A stretch of DNA of 64,000 nucleotides from Sciurus carolinensis. Its lineage: Eukaryota; Chordata; Mammalia; Rodentia; Sciuridae. The position numbers were made by a program, and so were the translations under genes. The notes under the pieces were generated by a model, which was given only the letters and a program-made list of their open reading frames with translations, had not been told where the DNA came from and did not search any database. The stretch covers positions 88,035,758-88,099,757 of the forward strand of contig NC_062217.1 of the NCBI RefSeq assembly GCF_902686445.1, written 5' to 3'. Below are positions 32,650-42,682 of the stretch, piece after piece (position 1 is the first letter of the stretch; each line of letters opens with the position of its first letter).

Positions 32650-35600
32650 ATATTTGTCTGCAGAAATAAAATCCTCATCCAATTTTCACATTTCTGTTAG
32701 TTAATTTGGCAGCAATTCCTCTCAAGACTCATTACAGTAAGATTAGTTGCAGAAAGTCATATCCATTGTACTCTCAATCATTCACTTCCAGTAAAAATCA
32801 TTTTATCCTGATTTTGGTCCTACTCCAAAAAAAAAAAAAAAAGTGTAACATGGTTACCAGTGCTCCTGTCACAAGAGAGCAAAAGCCTAGAGAATTACAA
32901 TATTCAAAGTGGAAGGGGCAGGCATTAGGCATGTTGGGCTTGAAGGGCACAGAGGTTCCAGGCTCTGGTAGTAGAATGCACTTTGTTTCTCTTTCCAGGG
33001 GTTGTTTCTGAATCCTGGGCAACATGGGTTTTCAGGAGTGGCTTCTGGGACCTGTTGGCTGCACTTCAGATACTGCCTGAGGTCACAGAAAGGCTGAATG
33101 ACAGCACAATGGAGTCACGGTTCCCCTGGCAACCAGAAATATTTCAGGCCCTGGCAGCTTCAGATGAAGATTCAAGACAAGCACCGGCTCAGCTGTGAAT
33201 GTAAGTAGAAAGAGTAAGGGAGCCCAGGGGACTGCTCTTTTCAATAAATGCGATCATAACCTCTTCGCCTAGGAGAAGAGAGGCAGGGTATGTGGAGGAC
33301 ACGGCCCCACAGGTCTTTGATAGATCCAGGTCCATCCAGACAAGGGACCTCGCTGAAGCCTGATAACCCGCACTACCCTCCAGGCCTGCTAAATGGCCAT
33401 ATGCTCCTTTGACTGCACCAGGCAACATGACAGCCAGACCAGGAGACTCCTAATGCAGACAGTTAGCCCCCACCAGGTCTAGTTGAATGGAGAGTGACAG
33501 AAGGGACTGGGAGGCCCCATGGATCAACAAGCTTAGCACTGGTCACAGTGTCTTTGCCCTACAAAACTACTCCTCCATGTTGGGCTCAACCAGGATTGTG
33601 CCAAGTCAGGAAACTAGCCTAGGGCCCTAGCAGCCAAGTGGAATAATGTTTGTTGACAGCTCAGGTCAGGGATGTTTTAGTGTAGCTCGGAGGGTTAGGT
33701 GATGATTGAATTGGGAAACATCACACTACATCTCGTGGGATACCCCTCCTTTCCTACAATGCCCAAGCAGGAGAGAGCCAGAACCTGGGAAGTGGGACTT
33801 ATTAGTGGAGGTGGGTGGTTACTGTGATCCCTAATAAGGAGAGTAGGGAGTCAATCACTCAGCATTTGGGATGGATGCCAGGAAAGTGCTGGAAAGAAAG
33901 ATGTCCTGTGCTCTCTGCCCCTGCCAGGCCCCACCTTCTTGACTGCTGCCTTACAACAGGGCAGCACTGAGAAATTTTCTTGGTATGATTTTCCAAAGGG
34001 CCCTCCAACTCACCTTTAGATGCAGAAATATCTGCAATCTATCTTCACATTGGGTTCATTCTCTTCACCTGACTAATGCCTGCCTGGCACAAGGCCCTGT
34101 GGGACAATGTCAATGGTCCTATTACCAGCCCTTGGAAGAGGCCAACAACAGGCTGTGGATGAAAATAGGGCCTGAGTATGGCGTGTTGAGCACAGTTTAA
34201 CAAGGCATAATATTGAATTTGAACATGTATTATGGAAAATGTTAGGAATGGTACAAATTTTCAAAACTGCACATTGAAAATGGAAAGAGGAAACAATATT
34301 TTGGGTTTACTGAAAGCAGAAGTGTATGGAAAATGAAAACCAACTTCAGCGAAGAGACACTCAAAAAATTGTTGTTGTTAATGGTCTCCCCCAAAATTGC
34401 AGGTCATTTCTCCAACTTCAAAATACTATACAAATACAGCAAGAAGTAATTGCAAGATCACAGCAACAATAATTACTGACACTTACTCCACTTGTAAGAA
34501 CATCAATTTCCTTTCAAATTCATGGCTCTTCCCTGTTTCTTGCAAGGAAAAGCTGATGATATATATGTTGATTTTGATTATGTCTCATGACCTGTGAGGA
34601 AAGGCTTTCCTTACACAATAGCACCTACACCCAAGCACATAAATTTAAACAAGTACAAATTTGGATATGCAGCACTGAATGAACTCTTTCAAAATAAAGA
34701 GTGCACCACAATATCAGAAATTAAAACAAAAACATCTCTGCTAAAATGCAAAAATGATGACCCAATATGAGGAAAACCTGAATTTCAAAACAGAAAACTT
34801 GATAGGATAACTAAATGTGTGTTAGGACTAACTCTGCAGGAAAAGGAGATCCTAAGCATGTCCCAAATTCAAATTTCTTTTTTTTTTAATTTTTTTTTGG
34901 GGGGATTCCTTATATCCACAACAAGCATTCCATATACCTGATACCTCTGATTTTATTCTTTCAATGTGAGTTCTTTCAATTAGGGGTTCTTTTGTTTTTC
35001 CTAACTTACAAGCACGATCAAAAAGTTCCCAGACACATGGTGCTGGCGAGAACACTATATCTTTCAACCAATGCTACACAGCATCTCTTGAAAACATACA
35101 TCACAATTAGCACATCTATAAAATTGCTTCATTTCTATTGAGACTTGACCTCCAATGATACAGGGAAACAGGGTTTTAAATGCCCCCTGTTTCTCCTGAA
35201 CGATATGAGCTAGAGCTAAGATATGTATTTAGCCCCACATCAGAGAATTCTTTAATAAAATAATATCTAACCCACATCAAAGCATAACACACTGAGAAAA
35301 TGCAGAGAGAAGGGCAGTTGCCTTTTACCTTCACCTCTCAATTTTAAAGTTGATATGTAGGTTAACTTGGAACGTGCCCAGGTGTAGAAGTCTGCCTCCT
35401 TGGCAGAGAGCCTGAGACTTTAGTCCTGAAGGCTACTAGTTTCCAAAGATTACTGACTTGGACACTTAAATTCCATGCCATTCAAACCTGGTGATCATTT
35501 TCTTCTTCCAGAACTAGCTGATTCAATACCAGTCTCAGCATATACATGAGAATAATATAACCTATTGGATACTGAGAGTCATCTCATCTCCACCTGCTCT
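32650..35600 (+). repeat. Low-copy repeat, copy B
   Basis: Aligns in direct orientation with copy C at a spacing of about 3.77 kb: for example 'cctctcaaga' + 'agattagttgcagaaag' (32,718 / 36,491), the poly(A) run (32,826 / 36,600), 'caacaataattactgacactta' (34,463 / 38,244) and 'agagtgcaccacaatatcagaaatt' (34,698 / 38,485). No long open frame is kept. No named family recognised. Confidence 0.85.
32999..33200 (+). other. Exon-like block with splice signals, copy B
   Basis: A polypyrimidine tract and AG (ctttgtttctctttccag, ending 32,998) precede a block open in one frame from before the AG to TGA at 33,198, followed by a strong donor, GTAAGT at 33,201. The acceptor is also present in copies A and C; the donor is kept in A (GTAAAAG) and lost in C. 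The last 30 codons (33,109-33,198; MESRFPWQPE...SRQAPAQL) align with A and C. This looks like an exon of an unrecognised transcript rather than a repeat body, but no protein family is evident. Confidence 0.35.
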
Positions 35601-36470
35601 TAAGAAACGCAGATCACTAACTGCCACGTCAGCGCCATGCTGAAAACTCTCATTGGAATGAGCTTCCACTTGATCCTAAAACTTTCACAATTGTGTGGCA
35701 TTTAGTTTATTTAAGAGAGAAGAAAATGTAGAAATACTGGAAGGTTGGCATTATCTGAAGAGGTTCATTTAGGTAGATGACTGGATCCTGTGTTGGTCTG
35801 ACACGGTGAAAGTCTTTGTAGGAAAACCACCCAAAGACAAAGCCAAACAATTTCTAACAAATATTTAATTTCACTTTTGAGAACAATTATGCAAGTATCC
35901 TTTGTTGTATGTCAAGACCCTCAATCTAGGAGGGTATCATGAGGGAAAGATTTATCCCTGTCTACATGAGGAGGAAAATGGTTGGACCTGATCACCAAGC
36001 AGAAAATTATGCCAGTGAACCTTGGAGACTTTGGGCAGTAAGAGAGGCAGGCATATGTAGGAATTACTATATGCTCTGGTTGTTAGTATGGAAGGATAAT
36101 TTTGGGATCATTCACACCTGAACCCCAAGACATTACAATCACAATACATTCATTCCTTTCTCATTTGTCTTTTTCTTCCTGTCCTTTCCCATTGAAAAGT
36201 TCTAATCAGAAGATATCTGGACAAAATGCACAGCCCAGTGAAGGTGCTGGATCTTGCCTATCATCTGAGGTATGAGATTGAGGAAGGTGTTTCTCTGGGG
36301 CAAAACCATTTTCCCTATGTTAGGGAAAGCCTCAGCAACTTAATCAGACACTGTCTATAAATAAGCAAAGGGAAGTGGTGATGGCTCACCGGGTCTGTGA
36401 TCCCAGGAAAAAATATTTGCCTGCAGGAAAAAAGAAACAAAAAAACCCTCATCCAATTTTCAATCTCCCG
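35601..36470. other. Spacer between copies B and C
   Basis: I could not align this to sequence after copy C, and I see no gene. It ends with 'tttgcctgcaggaaaaaagaaac...ctcatccaattttca', which resembles the start of copy B (32,650-32,690), so copy C may begin near 36,410. Confidence 0.45.
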
Positions 36471-39365
36471 TTAAATCTGGTTGCAGGAATTCCTCTCAAG
36501 ATTCCCTATAGTGAGATTAGTTGCAGAAAGACATGAACTTTGAACTCTCAATCATTCACTTCCATTCAAAATTCATCTACCCTGTTTTTGATCCTACTCA
36601 AAAAAAAAAAAAATGCATAACTTGGTTCCCAGTGCTCCTGTGACATGAGAGTCAAAGACCTGAGAGCTACAATATTCAAAGGGGAATGGGCAGGCATCGA
36701 GCATGCCGGGTGTGAAGGGCTCAGAGGTTCCAAGCTTCTGTAGGAGAATGAACTTTGTTTCTCTCCCCAGAGGGTTTTTTTGGGTCTTGGGCAACATGAA
36801 TTTTGAGAAGTGGCTTCCATGACATCGTTCCTGCACTGCAGACCCGCCTGAGTTCACAGAGGGGCAGCATGACAGCACAATGACTTCACAGTTCCTATGG
36901 CAACCAGAGATGCTTCCAGTCCTGGCCACTTCAGATCAAGATTCAAGACATGCACCTGCTTAGCTGTGAAGGAAAGAGGGAAGACAAAGGGAGCGAGTTC
37001 TAGGGGTCAGCTGTTTTCAAAAAAATGGGATGGTAAACTTTTTGCCAAGTAGAAGAGGACCCAGGTGTGTGGGGGATGCCACCCCACAAGCCTTTGATAG
37101 ATCCAGGTCAATCCAGGACAAAGGACCCTGATGAAGCCTAACAGTTTGCATTACCCTGCAGGCCCTCTATGTGGCTCTGTGCTTGTTTGGCCCCACCAGA
37201 CAACATGACAGCCTGACCACCAGGCTCCAGCTGCAGATACTTAGACCCCACAAGGTCTACTGGATCATGGAGGGACGGAAGCATGAGGGAAGCCATGTGG
37301 GTCAACAAGCTTAGCACATGCCCCAGCAGCACTGGCTTCGGAAACTGCTCCTATAAGTTGGGTTCAACTGGAATTGTGCTGAGTCAGGAAACTGACCTAG
37401 GGCCCTACCAACCACACAGCTGTTGACAGCTCAGGGCAGGGGTGCATGCAGTGCAGTTCAGTGAGTTAGATGATGACTGAATTGGTAAACATCACACTAC
37501 AGTCTTGGAATGGTCCTCCTTTCCTAGGATGCCCAAGCAGGAGAGACAACTGGAACCGGGGAAGTTGGACTTGTCTGTGGAGGTGGGTGGTTTCTCTTAT
37601 CCCACATGAGGACAGCAGGAAGTCATATAATCAGCATGTGGGGTGGAGACCAGGAAGGAGCCAGAAAGTAAGGACAGATTTCCTGTTCTCACTCCACCTG
37701 CCAGGCCCCACTTCCTTTGCTGCTGTCTTACAACTAGGCAACACTCAGAAATTTTCTTGGTATGATTTACAAAGGGCCCTTCAACTCACCTTTAGATGCA
37801 GAAATACCTGGTCAATCCATCTTTACATCAGGTTTATACTCTTCACCTGACTAATGTCTTCCTGGCACAAGACCTCCTGTGACAATATGAAGGGTCCTAT
37901 TACCAGCCCCTGGAAGAGAGAGACTACAGGCTGTGGATGAACACATATCTGAGGATAACTTATCAAACACAGTTTAACAGGGCATTATACCAAATTTGAA
38001 CATGCATCATGCAAAAAGGGAGGAATGGTACAAATGTTCAAAGCTGAATATTCAAAATCGATGAGGAAAGGAGAATTTGGGTTCACTAAAAGCAAAAAGG
38101 TGTTGGAAATTAAAACCAATTTCAGTGAAGAGACACCAAAAACTGTTCTTGTTAATTATCTCCCCCAAAATTACAGGACACTTCTTCAGCTTGAAGATAT
38201 TATACAAATACAGCAAGAAGTAATTACTAGATCACTCTTGAAGCAACAATAATTACTGACACTTATTCAACTTGCAAGGACTTCAATGTCCTTGCAAATT
38301 CCTGGCACTTTTCTGTTGCTTACAAGGGGCAGGTCTTTATACATATGCTGACTTTGATTTTTTTCTGGCTCATGTCTGATGAGAAAAGGCTTTCCTTACA
38401 CCACAATACCTATACCCAAGGACTTATATTTTAATGAGTACACATTTGGATATGTAGCACTGTATGATGGCTCTCACCATAAAGAGTGCACCACAATATC
38501 AGAAATTTAAACAAAAAATCTCTGCTAAAATGCAAAAATGATGACCCAATATATGAAAGATCTGAATTTCAAAATAGAAAACTTTCAAGAATATCTAAAT
38601 GTGACAGGATTTACTAAGAAGAAAAGGAGATCCTAAGGTATTTCCAAAATTCAAAATCCTTTTTTTTTCTTTATTTGCTTATATCCACCATAAACCTGCC
38701 ACAAGCCCAATGTCTCTGATTATATTCTTTCAGTATGAGTTCTTTCAAATAGGGGTTCTTTTGTCATTCCTTACCCTACAAAGCACAATCAAATAATTCC
38801 CAGAACCATTGTGAAGATAAGAGTACCATCCTTCACCCAATTCTTCATAGCCTTTCTTCAGATCATTCATGAAAACAACAGTCAATAAAATGCCTCATTG
38901 CAATTGAGACTGGACCTCCAATGATACAAGGAAACCAGGTTTAAAATTCTCCCTTTTCCTCCTGAATGGTATCGGCAGAAGCTAAGATATGTCCTCAGTT
39001 CCAATTCATACTATTCTTTAATAAAATAATATCTAACCCATTGCAAAGCATAACAGACTGAGAAAATGCAGGGAGAAGGGCAATTGTCTTTTGCCTTCAC
39101 CTCTCAAGTTGACATGTAGGGTTGACTTGGAAAGTGTCCAGTTGTAGAATTCCACTTCTTTTTCAGAGAGCCTGGGAGTGTGTCCCAGATGGCTACTACT
39201 TCCCAAAGATCACTGCAGTTGACATTTTGAATTTCATGCCATTCAATCCTGGCAAGCATTTTCTTCTTCAAGAACTTGCTATTAAATGCCTGCATCTGCG
39301 TCCTCATGAGAATGATTACATTGGAGAATATTCTTCCCCTAAAGAAAAGATAATATCCCTGTAAT
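36440..39365 (+). repeat. Low-copy repeat, copy C
   Basis: Direct-orientation partner of copy B and inverse of copy A. Similarity to B fades near 35,600/39,365. Frames at 37,470-37,850 (126 codons), 38,025-38,252 (75 codons) and 39,122-39,364 (80 codons) are disrupted in B and match no family I recognise. Confidence 0.85.
36880..36969 (+). other. 30-codon small ORF, copy C (early stop)
   Basis: Starts MTSQFLWQPEM and aligns with A and B with no gap, but TAG replaces CAG at codon 28 (36,961-36,963). The downstream splice donor is lost (GGAAAG for GTAAGT). This copy is the most decayed of the three. Confidence 0.35.
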
Positions 39366-39369
39366 CACC

Positions 39370-40655
39370 TTTAGTTTCTTATCTCAAGTTTCTCTTTCAT
39401 AATCTGAATTTCTTTTCCTTTGTGGCAACTATAACTTGAAAATTAAACAACTTTTGGACACAAATTAGCTCTAGGTCAACATTATTTTGAACACAGACAG
39501 GGGCCATTGAAATGCTGCTGCAGCAGATAAAGTGAAAGACTTGTGTGCCATGGGAAAATAACTGCAGAGAGTTCACATGTTCATCTGGTTTCCCCCATTA
39601 TTTAATTATTTTCTATTGGAATTATTTTTGCATGTATGCAGCTTTCCTTCTAAACATCACTAATCACACAAGTAATATAGCACTAAAAATACAAGAAGGA
39701 GTTGTTCTTCTTAGAATTATGCAATGTTCTTAATATCAGAAACTCTCGTGCTCAGAATTCTGAAAATTTCAGACACAGTCATTGTACCATTGCTAAATAC
39801 ACACATTTTAATAGTAATAGAACTTTGTGTTTAATTTTATATCTTTGTATAAGATTGTGCATATATATGTTTGTGTATGTATATTTCATTACTTAAGACA
39901 ATCCTAAGAGAATTTAAAATTCATTTCTACAAGTGTTTATAGGGAGCATATTAAGAGCAAGATGTTACACTATGAGATGCTAAAGAATGCCACTAATCTT
40001 TTGTTCTAAGGAAATTTTCATGATAGTTTGTATTTTAAAGAGAAGGAAGATATTTTAACATTTTATGGCATCAGTTTAGAAATACTGAGATGATTCAATG
40101 ATTACATTGGAGGATAGATAAGTTTGTACAAAGAATATGTTTGTCTCCTGATAGGACAAACTACTACTGTGAATAAGATTTTGATGACTGCTGCCAACTT
40201 ATAAGATTCAGTTTTCTCACCTCCCTGTCTAGCTCACTAAGTGGCCACCTTTGTGCATACTTCAATCCTAGTATATTGCATTATATTATTTTATATTGTA
40301 TTATATTATATTGTCTTTATCTCATTCTGTTGCTATTGGTAACATTACACTGTCAATTCATTAATAAGAGGAATTACATCTTACATATTTTCATATATTG
40401 GATGTATTTACACTGTACAATACAAAGAGCTAGCACAATTTATTGATAAAAATGAATTACAATGCATAAGTACATTCATACATGTGGTGCATGTGCATGC
40501 AATTATACAATGCAGTACATGTGCCACAATATTAGTGTCATTAACACCTCCTCTCTACTTTCTCTCTCAATTAGTTTCAATCTCTACCCCTCAGAAATCC
40601 TTAGATTCTATAGAAGAAAAACAGAGAGAGAAAAGAATAATGAATAGAAATTCAG
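39370..40655. other. Anonymous A+T-rich sequence
   Basis: No gene is seen. 40,270-40,312 is a low-complexity TATTA/TATAT tract. Confidence 0.5.
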
Positions 40656-40670
40656 AAAACTGACTATGTG

Positions 40671-41129
40671 GCGATCCAAGATGGCGGCCTAGAGGGAGAC
40701 TGCACCCCCAGTCGCTCCAGAACCCAGGAGTTAAGAAGGGGAGGCATTGAGAGACTCGGACTGAAGTGGAGCCACGGGTGAGTCTGCCCACTGGGTAAAG
40801 CTCGGCACGGGTGGCAGGCCCAGATAGAGGTGGCTTATCGGAGCCAGGCAGGGCAGCTAGAGTCATCCACAGGCAGCCCTGCGCACTCCGGCAGTGGGCC
40901 CCGCCCACACAGCCAGCTTCTCCAGGTTCTCAGAACGGAACTGGCCCGCTAGTGAGCGCCTTTCTGACCAGAGCAGGCTCCGAGTCCCGGAGCCACTGCA
41001 GCGCAGTGTACTCCGGCAACGAACCAGTGGAGAGCCTCGATCTGCAAGCAGCCTCAGGGATCAGGGCAGGGCAGCCGGAGACCTCTTCAGGCGGCTCTGC
41101 CCACTCCGGCTGCAGGCTCTCTTCACGGG
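40671..41129 (+). promoter_or_regulatory. L1 promoter monomer 1 with YY1 motif
   Basis: A 459-bp G+C- and CpG-rich unit beginning GCGATCCAAGATGGCGGCC. CAAGATGGCGGCC (40,677-40,689) fits the YY1 consensus (AANATGGCGGC) and lies at +7, the place where human L1 carries the YY1 site that fixes the transcription start. YY1 use here is inferred from family knowledge. Confidence 0.8.
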
Positions 41130-41499
41130 GCGATCCAAGATGGCGGCCTAGAGGGAGACTGCACCCCCGGTCGCTCCAGAACCCAGGAGTTAAGAGGGGG
41201 AGGCATTGAGAGACTTGGACTGAAATAGAGCCACGGGTGAGTCTGCCCACTGGGTAAAGCTCAGCCCGGGTGGCAGGCCCAGATAGAGGTGGCTTATTGG
41301 AGCCGGGCAGGGCAGCTAGAGTCTTCCCAAGGTAGCCTTCCACACTCCGGCAGTGGGCTCTTCCCACACGGCCAGCTGCACGGTGCAGGCCAACAGTGAG
41401 AGCATTTCCGCACAGAGCCAGTTCCAAACCGTGGAACCAGTAGGGGGCTAGGGGCAGTTTTCTTCGGATGAGCTGCTTTATTAGATTCCTCCAAGACAT
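40930..41499 (-). other. Antisense open frame across the L1 5' UTR
   Basis: From an ATG at 41,499 an antisense frame stays open for 189 codons through both monomers. A related antisense frame in monomer 1 runs out of the L1 into flanking DNA (to 40,591). The monomer-derived part repeats (e.g. TRAELYPVGRLTRGS in both). Primate L1 has an antisense ORF0 in the same region; homology is not implied. High G+C content alone favours open frames, so coding is uncertain. Confidence 0.3.
41130..41395 (+). promoter_or_regulatory. L1 promoter monomer 2 (partial)
   Basis: Repeats monomer 1 from GCGATCC with few changes for about 265 bp (second YY1-like site 41,136-41,148), then passes into the non-monomer 5' UTR segment. 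Having more than one monomer means each unit could start transcription. Confidence 0.8.
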
Positions 41500-41685
41500 C
41501 AGGCTACTGAAGGCTGGGAGGTGATACACTGGAAATCTACAGGGACACTATAAGCCAATAGCGGAAAACTGCAATATCTCAGGGTCCCACTGACAACTGA
41601 CCAATATGAGAAAACAAGGGAAGAAAATGTCCCAAACAAACCTAGATACTACATCAATAAAACCAATGACAGCACAGCAGAAGAA

Positions 41686-42651
41686 ATGTCAGAAAGGGAG
41701 TTCAGAATGTACGTAATTAGAACGATCAGGGAAGCTAATGAGGAGATGAAAGAGCAAATGCAGGCATTGAAGGAGGAGATGAAAGAGCAAATGCAGGCAT
41801 TAAATGATCAAACCAATCGACAGTTAAAAGACCAAATACGGGAAGCAAGAGATCATGTCAATAAAGAGTTAGAGATACTGAAAAAAAACCAAACTGAAAT
41901 CCTTGAAATGAAGGAAACAATAAACCAAGTTAAAAATTCCATAGAAAGCATAACCAATAGGATAGAACACCTGGAAGACAGAACCTCAGACATTGAAGAC
42001 AAATTATTTAATCTTGAAAACAAAGTTGGCCAAACAGAAAAGATGGTAAGAAATCATGAACAGAATCTACAAGAATTATGGGATATCATGAAAAGGCCAA
42101 ATTTAAGAATTATTGGGATTGAGGAAGGCTTAGAGAAACAAACCAAAGGAATGAACAATCTATTCAATGAAATAATAACAGAAAATTTCCCAAATCTGAA
42201 GAATGAAATGGAAAACCAAGTACAAGAGGCTTATAGAACTCCAAACATACAAAATTACAACAGACCCACACCAAGGCACATTATTATGAAAATACCTAAC
42301 ATACAAAATAAAGACAGAATTTTAAAGGCCGCGAGAGAAAAGAATCAAATTACATTCAGGGGGAAACCAATAAGAATATCAGCAGATTTTTCAATCCAGA
42401 CCCTAAAAGTTAGAAGGGCCTGGAGCAACATATACCAAACCCTGAAAGAAAACGGATGCCAACCAAGAATCTTATACCCAGCAAAACTTACCTTCAAATT
42501 TGACGATGAAATAAGATCCTTCCATGATGAACAAAAGCTAAAGGAATTTACAAAAAGAAAGCCAGCATTACAGAACATTCTCAGCAAAATATTCCATGAG
42601 GAAGAGATGAAACACAACGATGCAAATCAGCAACAGGAGGCGCTAGCCTAA
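41686..42651 (+). CDS. L1 ORF1 protein, N-terminus lost
   Basis: The 321-codon frame has a coiled coil (about residues 10-115), an RRM-like domain (about 120-215; PNLRIIGIEEG) and a C-terminal domain (about 215-305; FRGKPIRISADFS, YPAKLTFKFDDE) and ends DANQQQEALA. In the cell such proteins form trimers that coat L1 RNA. The copy at 14,357 shows that the original start lies 27 codons upstream (matching ATG at 41,606); here a one-base loss near 41,662 (aaaccaatgac for aaacccagtgac) takes that start out of frame. A tandem 33-bp repeat (41,740-41,805) doubles an 11-residue piece of the coiled coil. ORF2 starts 32 bp downstream, as usual for a two-ORF L1 RNA. Confidence 0.92.
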   Translation: MSEREFRMYVIRTIREANEEMKEQMQALKEEMKEQMQALNDQTNRQLKDQIREARDHVNKELEILKKNQTEILEMKETINQVKNSIESITNRIEHLEDRTSDIEDKLFNLENKVGQTEKMVRNHEQNLQELWDIMKRPNLRIIGIEEGLEKQTKGMNNLFNEIITENFPNLKNEMENQVQEAYRTPNIQNYNRPTPRHIIMKIPNIQNKDRILKAAREKNQITFRGKPIRISADFSIQTLKVRRAWSNIYQTLKENGCQPRILYPAKLTFKFDDEIRSFHDEQKLKEFTKRKPALQNILSKIFHEEEMKHNDANQQQEALA

Positions 42652-42682
42652 AGGAATAGCCAAATAAAGGAGAAACCAAATC

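Noticed and set aside
37470..37850. 126-codon frame in copy C and a partly similar 122-codon frame in copy A (31,165-31,533, minus)
   Set aside because: They share a local frame over part of the length, but copy B is broken in the same place and no family or domain is visible; not enough for a gene.
38025..38252. 75-codon frame in copy C with NYRTLLQLEDI, loosely like the NY...LLxLE segment near the helicase domain of MOV10/HELZ proteins
   Set aside because: Copy B has a frame-changing length difference in the same stretch, no helicase motif follows in any frame, and the likeness rests on a few residues.
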